The notes: generated from the letters alone by a model not told the origin. DNA of 64,000 nucleotides from Diabrotica undecimpunctata (GCF_040954645.1 NC_092813.1:16284136-16348135); one strand, 5' to 3'. Positions 1 to 10,839 are shown, counted from the first letter of the stretch. A program made the numbers and translations.

Positions 1-72
1 TGTAAAGTATTATAAGTGTAGAACCTTTAATAATAAATAAAAACAATAAAGTAGATTAATAATAATATTACA
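1..72 (+). repeat. 3' end of the left LTR of the gypsy element
   Basis: These bases match 10052-10123 (shared TTATAAGTGTAGAACCTT, then AATAATAAATAAAAACAATA). The LTR ends in ACA at 72. The rest of this LTR lies outside the window. Confidence 0.85.
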
Positions 73-77
73 ATAAT

Positions 78-95
78 TGGTGTCAAAAGTGAATA
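78..95 (+). other. Putative primer-binding site of the gypsy element
   Basis: TGGTGTCAAAAGTGAATA begins six bases after the LTR end. A TGG start, complementary to the CCA end of a tRNA, at this spacing is what a gypsy-type primer-binding site looks like. The primer tRNA is not identified. Confidence 0.55.
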
Positions 96-145
96 TAAAA
101 TAAACTGTAAAAATAATTAGGATTTATAAGCTCACAGTGACTAAT

Positions 146-1417
146 TTAAGCAGGCATCTCGAGAATAGAGAATTAGCTTCTACCGCAAAAAAGGCTGAGT
201 TAGTCCAACGACTAAAGAACGCTTTGTAGCAAGATGGTTTAGATCCAGAAACTTATATATTTGAAGACAAACATGCTACTGTTATCTCATCGATTTCGAA
301 ACTAGAGAACAAAGTTTCTGGTGACATCGCATCATTAGAGAACAAAGTTTCCGGCGATATTTCGAAAGTTTCCGGCGACATCGCATCATTAGAGACCAAA
401 GCTTCTGACGATATTTCGAAAGTTTCTTCGGATGTAGCCAAAGTTTCTGGTGACATCGCATCATTAGAAGACAAAGTTTTTAACGAGATTTTTTCTCTGG
501 AAAGCAAAGTTTCTACTAACATATCTTTGGAAATATCTAAAGTCATTTTTGATATGTCTGCCCTCGACGCGTTAAAAGGCCAAGTTGCTGCTAATATGTT
601 GGCCTTCGAAGAAAAAATATATAAAGAGATGGAATGGAAGATGGAGGAAACAGAAACAGCAGAGAGAGGAAACAATCCAATTACAGTAGAGGCAAAAGAA
701 GACGAGACGAAATGTAAGTTGGAAACACGGCCGAAATTTGAAGGAAGTGGAGGTTCTGTTCATGTTAAAGTCCCAACTTTCGACGGAAAATCGTCATGAA
801 ACAACTACATGAAACAGTTCGAATCAGCTGCAAGAGCGAATGAATGGTCTGAAAAAGAAAAGACAGTAAACCTGACTATCGCTCTTCGAGGAGATGTCTT
901 AGATGTGCTTCAGACCATAGCTGTAGAGGAGACGGATGATTTCGAACAATTGAAGAAGAGGTTGAATATGCGAGATGGCCACGAACATTTGAAGCATGTG
1001 TATCAGTCGCAGCTTAAAAATCGAAGACAAAAGAAAGATGAGGCTCTTCAAGAATATGAGGTAGATATTGCCAGATTAGTACGACATGCTTATCCAATAT
1101 CTCCCGAAAACATGATGGAGAAGCTGGACGTTCAAACGTTTATTGATGGTCTTCCTGATCATAAAATGCAGAGAACACTGCGATTAGCTCGTCACAAGAC
1201 GCTGGTTGATGTCTTATCCGCCGCCCTAGGATACGAGTCAGCTACACAGGCCTCTGGCGGTTACAGTAAAGTTAGGACTGTAAAAGAGGAAGGAGATAAA
1301 GATAAACTTGACCAGCTCGTTAATATGATGAAAAGTATGACATACAAGAAAACGAAGACCATAAGATGCTGGAATTGTGGCGAAAGAGGACACGTCGTGA
1401 AGATAGTGTATATGTAG
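146..1417 (+). pseudogene. gag: Gag of the gypsy element, broken by two stops and a 3' frameshift
   Basis: One frame runs from about 146 to 1417 with in-frame stops at 227-229 (TAG) and 797-799 (TGA). The start shows a short SAP-like helix pair (ELASTAKKAELVQRLKNAL), then heptad-like repeats built on SLENKVSGDI (about 290-520). The Gag body follows (about 770-1260), then a CCHC start CWNCGERGHV (about 1370-1390), where the frame slips before the knuckle is complete. Gag builds the particle that packages element RNA. No initiating Met is obvious; Met codons at 527 and 809 only open the surviving segments. The shorter ORFs on the opposite strand are shadows of the repeats. Confidence 0.8.
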
Positions 1418-1485
1418 ATGGAGAAATAAATGGTAAAAGGCATACGTTGTTGGTGGATACCGGAGCGACCAGAACCATTCTGCTA
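1418..1485 (+). pseudogene. pol: Protease N-terminal part of gypsy pol
   Basis: In the shifted frame after the broken zinc knuckle, HTLLVDTGATRTI is read at about 1440-1482. LLVDTGA is the active-site motif of retroviral-type aspartic proteases. The reading is then cut by the I-group insertion and resumes at about 2581 on the other side. Confidence 0.8.
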
Positions 1486-1541
1486 AAAACTTCATAGAAA
1501 ATCACCCTCTATCTTTCCCTCTAAACGTTGATCAACTTAAC

Positions 1542-1766
1542 ATGCTCCTAATGAATATCATGGGGTCAGCAGATCCTATAACCACAATTAAAGAATATAC
1601 CACAGACCTATCAGCTTTGTCCCATATGCTCAGTCAAGTTTATCCTCATTTAAAAGAAAGATCCATAAAACGTAAATTCAGGTCCATAATGAAAAATATC
1701 CATAATTATATTAACAGTGAGGCATCGGAAGTTGAAAGTGACACATCTCAGTTAAGCCAACATTAA
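1542..1766 (+). pseudogene. ORF1 C-terminal fragment of the deleted I-group element
   Basis: 74 codons open. The stretch LSHMLSQVYPHLKERSIKRK resembles the ORF1 end LLNLLKEIYPHII of the element at 23663-35476, which supports the assignment. It was probably once the tail of the nucleic-acid-binding ORF1 protein. The zinc knuckles that would precede it are absent. Confidence 0.6.
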
Positions 1767-1767
1767 T

Positions 1768-2317
1768 TAAAAACATCCCTTGTTGTCTAGTCCTTTCTGA
1801 CTCTCTCAGCGCAGTCAAAGCTATGCAAAATGTATACCCTAAACACCCCATTGAGAAAATTATCAGGGCCAAATTATTAAAAGCTCAAGAAAATTTCAGA
1901 AGAGTCCACTTCCTATGAATACCATCTCATATAGGCATAGAAGGGAATGAAGAAGCAGATACTAGTGCGCGTAACGCTATCACCAGTGACACATCAGAAA
2001 CACAGTGTCGGAGTATCGCAGGCGATCTAAAAGTTTATTTCAAAAATAAGGTGTTAAGTGCGTGGAATCGGGAGTGGAATGACTCTAGTTCGAAACTCAG
2101 AACCATCAAAAGTAATATTTTTTCATGGAAGTCCACAGCCAGAAATAGAAGATGCCAAACTATTATTCCACATCTACGACTTGGACACTGTAGGTATACT
2201 CATGCCTGTCTCTTCACAAATAATGAACCTCCAAAATGCGAAACATGCAATACAGTAGACAGTATAAAGCACTTCTTGATAGACTGTCCTAAATACGTAA
2301 ATCAAAGACAGTCTTAA
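1768..2317 (+). pseudogene. ORF2 C-terminal fragment: RNase H end plus CCHC motif
   Basis: Read in two frames. The first gives SDSLSAVKA and then IPSHIGIEGNEEAD, the third and fourth RNase H motifs, interrupted by one stop at about 1918. The second (2051-2317) ends with CETCNTVDSIKHFLIDC, the C-x2-C-x8-H-x4-C motif typical of I-group ORF2 ends. RNase H normally degrades RNA in RNA-DNA hybrids during target-primed reverse transcription. This copy lacks the first catalytic residues and is dead. Confidence 0.75.
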
Positions 2318-2580
2318 AATTTGCCAAATAACCTAAAAGCACTCCTCAACAAACGTTTAGTTCCGAACAATTTATTAGGTTACTTACAATGTATAAATAT
2401 GTTACACAAAATTTAACTTAATTAATTGTTACAAATGTTTTATTGTTCACAAATTGTAATTAATTGTTACAATGATTAATTATTACAAATGTTAAATTTA
2501 ATATTATTACAAATGTTACAGGAATGTCGCTAATAACCTTTGGGTGGATGCGACTTTATTTCTTTAAATAAAAAAAAAAA

Positions 2581-3717
2581 GTTATAAACAGCCGTAAGAG
2601 ACTGTTACCAACGAGGTTGCGACTTCGGACCGCTACAGGTGAAAATACCAACATCTATGGAGAAATCCAGGTACAATTGGGAATTGGAGCAGAAAAGTTC
2701 GTCCATACTGTTATGGTTGCTGACATCGAAGAGGATGTTATATTAGGAATGGACGTAATGAATATGCATGGATTCCAATTGGATTTTAAGAATAAGGTAA
2801 TCAAAGTTGGCAACGAGGAGGTATTTCTTCATTCACATGATGACAACACTGTGCAAGCGGCCATTAAAGAAGATACAGTCGTGCCTGCGAGAAGCGAAAC
2901 GATCATAGTAGCGTGGCTACAGGGAATTGTGGATGAAGGGACACCTGTTATGATGGAGCCTTGGAACCATGACGACGAGGTTGGCCGTAGAATCATAATT
3001 GGAAAGGAATTGGTGACTTCGGCTAAAGAAATTACTGTGAGACTTATCAATGTCAATGACTACCCAGTGACCATCAAGAAAGAGACAAAAGTAGGAACTT
3101 GTGTACCTGGGACATCCATAATCCGTCAGGCGACAACATCTGATAATACCAGCAACAAATTCGACCAAATGGTTGCAGTTGCTGGACAGTCTCTATATCA
3201 GATGGAGAAAAGGAAATTAAGGGAATTTCTTCGACAGTATCGTGATATTTTCGTACCGAAAGGAGGAAAGACGGGAATAACTACCGCTGTTAAGAATAAA
3301 ATTGATAGTTATCCTCTGCCTCGGATCGACGATACATTGGACACATTGGCTGGAAATAAATTGTTTTCTACATTGGATTTGAAGTCTGGATACTGGCAGG
3401 TAGAAATGGACCCATTCGATAAAGAGAAGACAGCCTTCACCACAGGATCTGGATTGTGGCAATTCAACGTTATGCCATTTGGACTCTGTAATGCTTCTGT
3501 GATATTTGAGAGGCTTATGGAAAATGTGTTAAGAGGGTTATCTTGGAAAACATGCCTGGTTTACCTAGATGACATAATCGTCTTGGGGGAGACATTTGAA
3601 GATCATCTGAAGAATTTAGAAAACGTTTTTAATCGACTTAAAGCTGCCCGATTGATGTTAAACACCAAGAAGTGCCAGCTGTTTCAAGGTGTCAAGTCAA
3701 TTATCTGGGTCATATAA
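2581..3717 (+). pseudogene. pol: Gypsy pol: protease end and reverse transcriptase
   Basis: Reading resumes in a frame open from 2581 to 3717; the reported ORF start at 2617 is a TTG codon, not a real start. About residues 1-55 of that ORF are the protease C-terminus (VILGMDVMNMHGFQLDF). RT begins near SYPLPRIDDTLDTLAG and includes TLDLKSGYWQVEM, MPFGLCNA and the catalytic YLDD at about 3562. The fingers segment that normally separates the linker from YPLPRI is missing (junction near 3300), an in-frame loss of roughly 70-80 residues by comparison with the family. A frameshift near 3690 follows. RT copies element RNA into DNA; this one cannot. Confidence 0.88.
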
Positions 3718-4618
3718 TCAGTAAAGAAGGAGTGGCCGTGGATAAGGGAAAAAATCAATTCCATTAAGGAATAACCAGAACCTATTGACAAACATCAAGT
3801 GAGAAGTTTTCTTGGAATATGTACTTACTACCGAAGGTTTATTAAGAAGTTTGCAGATATCGCTAAGCCATTATCGCGACTCATAGAGGAAGCAAGAGAT
3901 TACCGCTGGGATACAGACTGCCAAAATGCATTTGAGACCTTGAAAAAGCATTTAATAACAGCACCAATTTTAGGGTATCCACTGCCAGAAGGAGAGTTCA
4001 TCTTAGATACAGATGCAAGTAATGTGGGAATTGGAGGAGTGCTGCCTCAGATTCAAGGAAGACAGGAACGAGTCCTTGGATATTTTAGTAAAGTTCTTTC
4101 AAAACCCGAGCGGAATTATTGCGTCACGAGAAGAGAACTTCTAGCAGTAGAGCACTTTTATCAATACCTCTATGGCAGAAAGTTTCTAATCCGAACCGAC
4201 CATGCCGCCCTTAAATGGTTAATGCAGTTTAAGAATCCAGAGGGTCAGATAGCGAGATAGATCGAACGACTCCAAGAATACGATTTCAAGATTGAGCACC
4301 GGGCCGGAGTTAGCCACAGAAACGAGCATTCTCTTTCCAGAAGGCCATGCCCAGCAGAGTGTTCCGACTGCAACAAAACGGAATCCAAGGAAGCAGCAGT
4401 GCTAAGAACAACGATGGTCAACGACGACTGGAGGCCTACTAAGATCAGGGAAGAACAAGAAAGAGATCCAGCTATACAGAAAACTCGAAAATGGAAAAAA
4501 GAAAACCGCCGACCACCTTGGCAAGAAATATCATACCTATGCTCAGTAGTTAAGACGTATTGGGCCCAGTAGGACTCATTTATCATTGAAGATGGCTTAC
4601 TCAAACGAGTACTGGAAA
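3718..4618 (+). pseudogene. pol: Gypsy pol: RT thumb, RNase H and linker
   Basis: The frame carrying YLGHIISKEG (about 3700) is followed by the open stretch 3799-4260, with RSFLGICTYYRRFIKKFA, then RNase H: ILDTDASNVGIGGVL, RRELLAVEHF and LIRTDHAALKWL. A stop at 4258-4260 interrupts the connection domain (IERLQEYDFKIEHRAG). Further weak coding runs to 4618, where the hAT element interrupts it. RNase H removes the RNA template during reverse transcription. The catalytic aspartates DTDAS, E and RTDH are all visible, so decay here is by stops and frameshifts rather than by active-site loss. Confidence 0.87.
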
Positions 4619-4626
4619 ATGATGAC
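4619..4626. repeat. Left 8-bp target duplication of the hAT element (ATGATGAC)
   Basis: ATGATGAC directly precedes the terminal repeat TAGACTTCGGC. The same eight bases follow the other end at 7873-7880. Eight bp is the hAT signature length. Confidence 0.92.
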
Positions 4627-5553
4627 TAGACTTCGGCAAATATGCATATTGCATATTTTGCATATTGTGCATATTTTATGCAAATATTTCATATTTTAAA
4701 AGAAAAGAGGTTAGTCTTTGTATGTGGGTATATTTTGTTTTATAAAAACCCTTAAAAGGGCAACATTACAAGCACGAACGTTTCCGGAACAACTGTTCCA
4801 TCATCAGGTTAAAATACAGGTTACCATGCCTGAGCCATCAAAATATTTGGGTAAAAACCCTTTAAAATGAAAAATGTTACCAAAGATTGTACATGATGTT
4901 GATAATATTATATGATGTTTAATATTTTAATTAGATTTTACTTCAGGTAACATACACCCATGCTTAAGTGAGTTCCAGTGTCCGGAGAGTAAACCTCTTC
5001 AAACGGACTACGGCTGGTAACTGTTATTTTCCTTGTGGATTTCATATTTTGGCATATTTGTATAAAAGTTTGCATAAAGTGCATAAAAGTTCAGATTTTT
5101 ATACTGTATTTGAAAATTTTTAAACATACCAATTTATTTCAATTCTTGTATAAAATTTTGTAGTCATTTTAATCAAGAAATGATCTAAGTACGTAATCTC
5201 TACAGGTACAAAACATTTACAATTTCAAAGAAGATCAATTTAAGTAGCCCTCAACATTCTTAGAAAGTCTCGGTCACTGAGGCATTCAGTTATTGGATAA
5301 TCGCTAAGGGTTCGCTCATTTCAATTTAATGATCTAATCCCCAAATCTATCTACAATTTATTGTATCTTAACAGCAGGTAAACGGCTAATAGTTTTGTTC
5401 CTAATTTAGGGATTTTCCAAAATCTCCCAGTTTATTGAATTAGGTACCTAAACATTTCTAATTTGATGCTCAGATTTGTAAATCATTTTTGTTTTGATAT
5501 TCAAAGCGTAAACACTCGTTGTGCGTAACAAAAAGGAAGATTGTGATTTTATA

Positions 5554-7639
5554 ATGCCTAAAACAACCAGTGCTTCAACTTGGATTAAACCTTATAAAGA
5601 GCTGTCTATGGATATGGGAAAAATCTACTGTTCAGTCTGTGGCAAAATTGTAAGTATCTAATATTTTCTATTAAATATCTAATATTTCATACATACAGGG
5701 TGTTTCCAAATAACACTTACAACGTTTGACTGTAGATACTTCTCGAAAAATTGAACAAAACGATATAGTTAATGAGGGGTCAAACTTATTTACTTTTCGA
5801 GATACAGGGTGTTAAAATTAAAAAAAATTAAATTCTTTTAGTTAATAACAACAATAACTTTAAAACCAATAAACGTATTTACTTGAAATTTAGTACTCGT
5901 AGGTTGTTTTTAAATGAAAAATAGCTTCCTTTAGTGAGAAAAAATTGTCCATGGTACAATACAATGGTGTGTATTTAGAAAAATTTTTCACCTTTACTTT
6001 TTTTTATGAAGTCAGCTATTCTAAAACACAATTATTTTTATTGTAATTGAATTAACAAAAAAAAAAAACTTTTGTTGAATTTTAAAATGTTATATGATGT
6101 ATTAATGGTTAGTAACAAAAACTAATTTGTGGATTAATACTGCATTTAAAACACTTAGCGAGTGTTTTTTTTTCCAAACCAGTTATTTGATTAACCAAAA
6201 ACACCTTGTATATTTTTATATTTTAAAGGTTGGGTTAAAATAAAGGTTTCTATTTTTATTTATAGATAGCATGTGAGAAGAAATTTCAGATAGACCAACA
6301 TGTGAGAACTGCTTCACACATTGCAAAAAAAGGAAAAATAGGAGGAAAACATAAAACTTCAATGGCTAAATGTTTCCAATCTACTTCAAAAAAATTAGAT
6401 GAGCAAGAAACTTTTAATGAAGACTTGTGTCGCGCATTAGTGTCTGCAAATATACCGCTTTCAAAATTAGCAAATGTAAATTTTAGTTCGTTTCTAAAAA
6501 AATATTGCAAACCTAATGTTCCAAGTGATCGGTCTCTAAGAAGAAATAATGTGAACGGGCTATACTCGTCGGTGTTAATTAATATTAAGGAAGAAATTGC
6601 AGATAATTATTTTTACATATCTGTAGACGAAACCACTGATTCCTCAGGAAAGTATATTGCTCATTTATTGATTGGTGTTCTTAAAGAAGATACCTTACCA
6701 AAATCCCATCTTATTTCATGCCAGCAACTTGAGAAAACAAATGCTTTAACAATTTCGCGTTTTATACAAGAAACATTAGCAACTTTTTTTCTTCCGACAA
6801 CTATTCCTTCTAATAAATTACTGCTTATTTTATCGGATGCTGCTCCTTATATGGTGAAAGCAGGACAAAATTTAAAAATATTTTTCCCAGATTTAATACA
6901 TGTTACTTGTGTAGCGCATGGATTAAACAGAGTTGCAGAGGAAATACGAAAAAAGTTTCCTCTTGTAAATACCATGATATCCAGTGTCAAAAAAGTATTT
7001 CTTAAATCTCCTATAAGAATTCAACTTTATAAAGAAATGCTACCTAACATTCCTCTTCCACCACAACCTATTTTAACGCGATGGGGAACATGGATAGAAG
7101 CAGCTAATTTTTATGCAGATCATTTTGTTAAAATAAAGAACATAATTGATACGTTAACAGATGAAAGTTCTCAATCTCTTTTGGATTCTAAACAAACTTT
7201 TCAGAGTAACTTGCTTCAACAAGAACTTTCATTTATAAAATCAAATTTTAGTTTTGTTCAAAAAACAATTACTCAGAATCACCAAAACTGTCATTGTTCG
7301 AAAGTACAGCATTAATATAAGAATTTGCGTCATGTTGTCGGAACGTTAGAGGTAATATTGGAAAAGATATTTTAAAAAAAATTGAAGCTACTATGGAAAA
7401 AAATAAAGGTTACCATAATTCTTTCTGAAATAGTCAGTGTTCTAGCTGGAAATATTTCGGAAACAATTAATTTAGAACCAAATGTTTTGGTTAGTTTGAA
7501 AAATGCTCCCGTTACATCAGTTGATGTTGAACGAAGTTTTTCCATATATAAATATATGTACTCAGACAGAAGCCACAAGTTTTTGCTAGAAAATTTTGAA
7601 CACCACTTGGTCATTTATTGTTACCATAATTGTAAATAA
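5554..7639 (+). pseudogene. hAT transposase, two exons, frameshifted near the C-terminus
   Basis: Exon 1 (5554-5649) starts MPKTTSASTWIKPYKEL and carries CSVCGKI. A GTAAGT donor at 5650 and a TTTATAG acceptor ending at 6265 join in frame to exon 2, whose CEKKFQIDQHVRTASH completes a BED-type C-x2-C...H-x5-H finger. Exon 2 (6266-7315) has the hAT RNase-H-like core, with ISVDETTDSSGKYIAHLLIG and LSDAAPYMVKAG carrying the first two acidic residues, CVAHGLNR, and LTRWGTWIEAANFY. After 7315 the frame shifts more than once. The dimerisation end (APVTSVDVERSFSIYK, 7382-7639) is still readable. It would cut and join element ends in the nucleus; this copy is probably inactive. Confidence 0.88.
5696..6208. 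mobile_element. MITE (TA target, CAGGGTGTTT ends) in the hAT intron
   Basis: The left end CAGGGTGTTTCC and right end AAACACCTTG form short imperfect inverted repeats, each bordered outward by TA (5694-5695, 6209-6210). About 513 bp long with no coding capacity. It makes up most of the 616-bp transposase intron. TA duplication and these ends suggest a Tc1/mariner-type non-autonomous element. Confidence 0.65.
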
Positions 7640-7872
7640 GTTTATTCATACTTAAAAATGATGTAGTTACTTGAAATAAATGTAAATCTTAATGAATAGT
7701 AGGAAATATTTAGTTACGTACACTTTTTTTTTAAATAAAATTGTTACTATTTTACGATTTTTTTATTTATTTGTATGCATATTTTGTAAAATATTTGCAT
7801 ATTTTCGGGTAAACACGTGCATATTTATGCGCATATTTTCTACATTTTTATTTGCATATTTGCCGAAGTCTA

Positions 7873-7880
7873 ATGATGAC
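7873..7880. repeat. Right 8-bp target duplication of the hAT element (ATGATGAC)
   Basis: Identical to 4619-4626 and directly follows the right terminal repeat. Confidence 0.92.
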
Positions 7881-8950
7881 GGTTCAGAGAAGAGAAGACA
7901 GTTGGTGATCCCAAAGAGCAGAATAGCCGAAGTACTTCGCCAGTTACACGACAGTCCATCAGCAGGGCATTTTGGTGTAAAGAAAACCCTTCAGCGAATT
8001 CGGGAACGGTTTTATTGGATGGACAGTTCCGACGACGTAAAAGACTGGTGTAAGAAATGTACTATTTGTGCTACGAGTAACGGGCCTTACTGAAAGAGGA
8101 GAGCTCCTATGAGACAATATAATGTTGGAAGCCCGTTTGAAAGAATAGCTTTGGACATCGCTGGGCCATTTCCAGAAAGTAAAAATGGAGGCAAGTACAT
8201 GTTGCTCGTAATGGATTACTTTACTAAGTGGGTCGAGATTTACACACTTCCAGACCAGAAGGCTGCCACCATTGCAGATAAGTTGATTCAAGAATATATC
8301 AGCCGATTTGGAGTGCCTTTGGAGATCCATAGTGACCAAGGCAGAATTTCGAAAGCGATTTATTCCGAGGAATATGTGATACACTAGGCATGAAGAAAAC
8401 AAGAACTACAGCATATCATCCGCAATCGGATGGTATGGTAGAACGGATGAATAGGACAGTTGGCAAGTATTTGACAAAGATGATCATCAGCGAGACTGGG
8501 ACCAATATTTTCCGTTCTTCACAATGGCCTACAGATCTGCTCTTAACGAATCAACAGGCCAGACACCAGCCAGAGTCCTAATCGGACGCGAGATGCGACT
8601 ACCTTGTGATCTAGAGTTTGGGTGTTGACCTGGAGAAGATGTAGCAGGCGAAGATTATGTGATCGAATTACGAAGAAGAATGCACGATGTACATGAGTTG
8701 GTCCGTTCCCACCTTCAGATCGCTAGCGACCGAATGAAGAAGCGGTACGATACACAAGCCAAAAAGGGTTGTTTAAGAAGAACGACAACGTCTGGCTCTA
8801 CAATCCCAAGAAGCGAAAAGGTTGTTCCCCAAATTGCAGCAGTTTTGGGAAGGTCTATACCTCATTATGGAGAAAATCAACGATGTCATCTACCGAATAA
8901 GCAAGATTCCGAGGGGAAAGCCGATGATAGTACACCATAACGGCGTCTTT
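7881..8950 (+). pseudogene. pol: Gypsy pol: integrase, frameshifted
   Basis: The zinc-binding HHCC domain (HDSPSAGHFGVKKTLQRIRE ... CKKCTIC) spans about 7945-8075, then a stop at 8091. The DDE core follows: LDIAGPFPESKNGG (first D, about 8155), IHSDQG (second D, about 8327) and TAYHPQSDGMVERMNRT (E, about 8407-8455). A one-base frameshift just after HSDQG and another after 8480 break it. The remainder to about 8950 decays through several frames into the C-terminal region. Integrase inserts the cDNA into the host chromosome. All three catalytic acids are present, so the damage is only in the frame. Confidence 0.88.
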
Positions 8951-8978
8951 CGATGGTGACCACGACGTAGATGAAGAA

Positions 8979-9661
8979 GTGGAAGTAAACCAAGTCCAAG
9001 ATGTGTCTGACCTCACGTTTGAGGAATTCATCGGTGCCTATGGAGGTACCGGTAAAGCAAAACATGGTGTTACCACTGAAAAAAAGCAAGATCTACTCGC
9101 GCTTCCCGATGACTACTACTACTACTACTGCCAACTACTACTCGCTGGCCCTTACCATCCCGGCCAGTATCAAAGACGGACCAGGGTTGGCATCCGTATT
9201 TCGAAGGAAGTTCGGCCGAGTTGCAGAACTTTAATGCCAAGTGCCAGCTCCCGGGAAAGCGTTGAAACTCCAAGATGCATCACGTTACCTTTTCTACCTG
9301 GTAACAAAAGACACTGCCCGTGACCAACCTACCTACCGAGATGTATGGGAAGCCTTACTTCAATTGAGAGAACACGTACTAGAGTCCGACGTGCAAAAGT
9401 TAGCCATGCCAAAGTTAGAGTGCCGCTAATTAGATTGGAGGGTTATCCGAAGTATGATGGAGGAGATCATTAAAGACACCGAAGTCCAGGTGTTAGTCTG
9501 TTGCAATCCGCATAGTTACTGGTGCGGAGAGAAAACCGCCCCTTGTCATTTTTATACAACTGGAAGTTGTAAAGGAGGATCCAGTTGCCGATACCAGCAT
9601 ACCGTTCCAGTTCCAGTACCGACAAGGTTCCAGGAGAAACCATCTTTTAAGAGGGGGGCAA

Positions 9662-9672
<11 letters not shown>
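8979..9672 (+). pseudogene. Pol 3' extension: OARD1/TARG1-like macrodomain plus CCCH zinc finger
   Basis: The pol frame continues from 8979 (VEVNQVQDVSDLTFEEFIG) into KKQDLLALPDDY, the expected first strand of a macrodomain. At a (TAC)n tract (9114-9150) the reading moves to the next frame, which gives YYSLALTIPASIKDGPGLA, VFRRKFGRVAEL, RYLFYLVTKDTARDQPTY, LLQLREHVLESDVQKLAMP and LDWRVIRSMMEEIIKDTEV. These align block by block, in order and spacing, with the OARD1/TARG1 macrodomain, which removes ADP-ribose from acidic side chains or metabolites. Two stops (9232-9234, 9427-9429) lie in that frame. A CCCH finger, C-x7-C-x5-C-x3-H (9544-9600), follows. The position is the env/accessory slot between integrase and the polypurine tract. 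The region holding the catalytic lysine is changed and the GLD segment is lost, so this copy would not be catalytic. Capture of a host gene is my inference. Confidence 0.8.
9649..9661 (+). other. Polypurine tract of the gypsy element
   Basis: AAGAGGGGGGCAA directly precedes the TGTTACG start of the right LTR, the expected site for plus-strand priming. The CCCH reading frame runs through it and stops eleven bases inside the LTR. Confidence 0.85.
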
Positions 9673-10229
<557 letters not shown>

Positions 10230-10269
10230 TCATGGACAAAAATATCGACATAAATATTCGATAAAAAAA

Positions 10270-10561
10270 GTGATGTTTTATATTATTTAAATTATTAAAG
10301 TTATTTATATTTATTAAAGAGAAATGAAAATTGAAATGTGTGTTAAATTATTGAAAATTTTTATACAGAAAGAGGGCAGTTATATGAGAATGAATGAAAG
10401 TACTTGCACTATTGTGTGGGTGTGCACAGTACAAGTACTTTCATTCGTTGCCATATGCCTGTCCTCTTTCTGTATAAAAATTTTCAATAACACACATTTC
10501 AAAATATATCTCTTTAATATATATAAATAACATTATTAATTTAAATAATATAAAACATCAC
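10270..10561. repeat. 292-bp long inverted repeat (fold-back)
   Basis: Starts GTGATGTTTTATATTATTTA and ends with its complement (TAAATAATATAAAACATCAC). Arms of about 135 bp match imperfectly along their length (for example ATTGAAAATTTTTATACAGA against its complement) around a centre near 10410-10430. It would form a long hairpin as RNA or single-stranded DNA. The 68-codon ORF inside it has no protein-like features. It may be a fold-back MITE or a tail-to-tail duplication. Confidence 0.85.
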
Positions 10562-10839
10562 TTTTCTTTCAACAAACAATAACATATACCTTACTCCTAT
10601 ACTTACAACTTTACTCCAGACAGTTACAACATTGACCGAAGATCACCCATTATCAGCAATACGGGATAGTTTAAACTATGTATCACCAATCACTATATAA
10701 AAACTCTTGTACCGGAATGTAAGTAGTATTTTGTTTATTTATAATTTATTACAATTCAACAGATTTTTCTCTTACCAATTTGTGGGTTTTTACTTTGTCT
10801 GCTTAAGCTATTTTATGCATATTAATAAACACAGACATG

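Larger units (their letters stand above)
1486..2580 (+). mobile_element. Internally deleted I-group non-LTR retrotransposon
   Basis: Inserted into the gypsy protease. It holds the C-terminal end of an ORF1 (1542-1766), then directly the end of an RNase H domain (SDSLSAVKA, a stop, IPSHIGIEGNEEADTSARNA at about 1790-1970). The terminal CETCNTVDSIKHFLIDC cysteine motif follows (about 2237-2290), then an AT-rich 3' UTR ending in an A tract (2570-2580). Endonuclease, RT and most of RNase H are missing, so an internal deletion joined ORF1 to the 3' end. The RNase H end and CCHC motif resemble the elements at 23663 and 37310, but not closely enough to be the same subfamily. A clear target duplication was not found, so the left boundary is approximate. 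Confidence 0.8.
4627..7872 (+). mobile_element. hAT DNA transposon inserted in gypsy pol
   Basis: Terminal inverted repeats share TAGACTTCGGCAAATATGCA exactly, and subterminal ATATGC/GCATAT repeats crowd both ends (4640-4690, 7780-7860), as in hAT transposase-binding regions. It is flanked by a perfect 8-bp duplication (4619-4626, 7873-7880). Removing the element rejoins the gypsy linker between RNase H and integrase. It encodes a two-exon transposase (5554-7639) damaged near its 3' end. Intact ends with a broken transposase mean it could at most move in trans. Confidence 0.93.

Noticed and set aside
253..675. 140-codon minus-strand ORF over gypsy gag
   Set aside because: It is the complement of the SLENKVSGDI repeats; serine/leucine-rich shadow with no independent support.
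4777..4815. Hammerhead-like CTGATGATGGAACA...GGAAACGTTCGTG on the minus strand inside the hAT element
   Set aside because: Helix I partners do not pair and the cleavage position would be G, which hammerheads do not accept.
10324..10530. 68-codon ORF in the fold-back
   Set aside because: Explained by the inverted repeat; no protein features.
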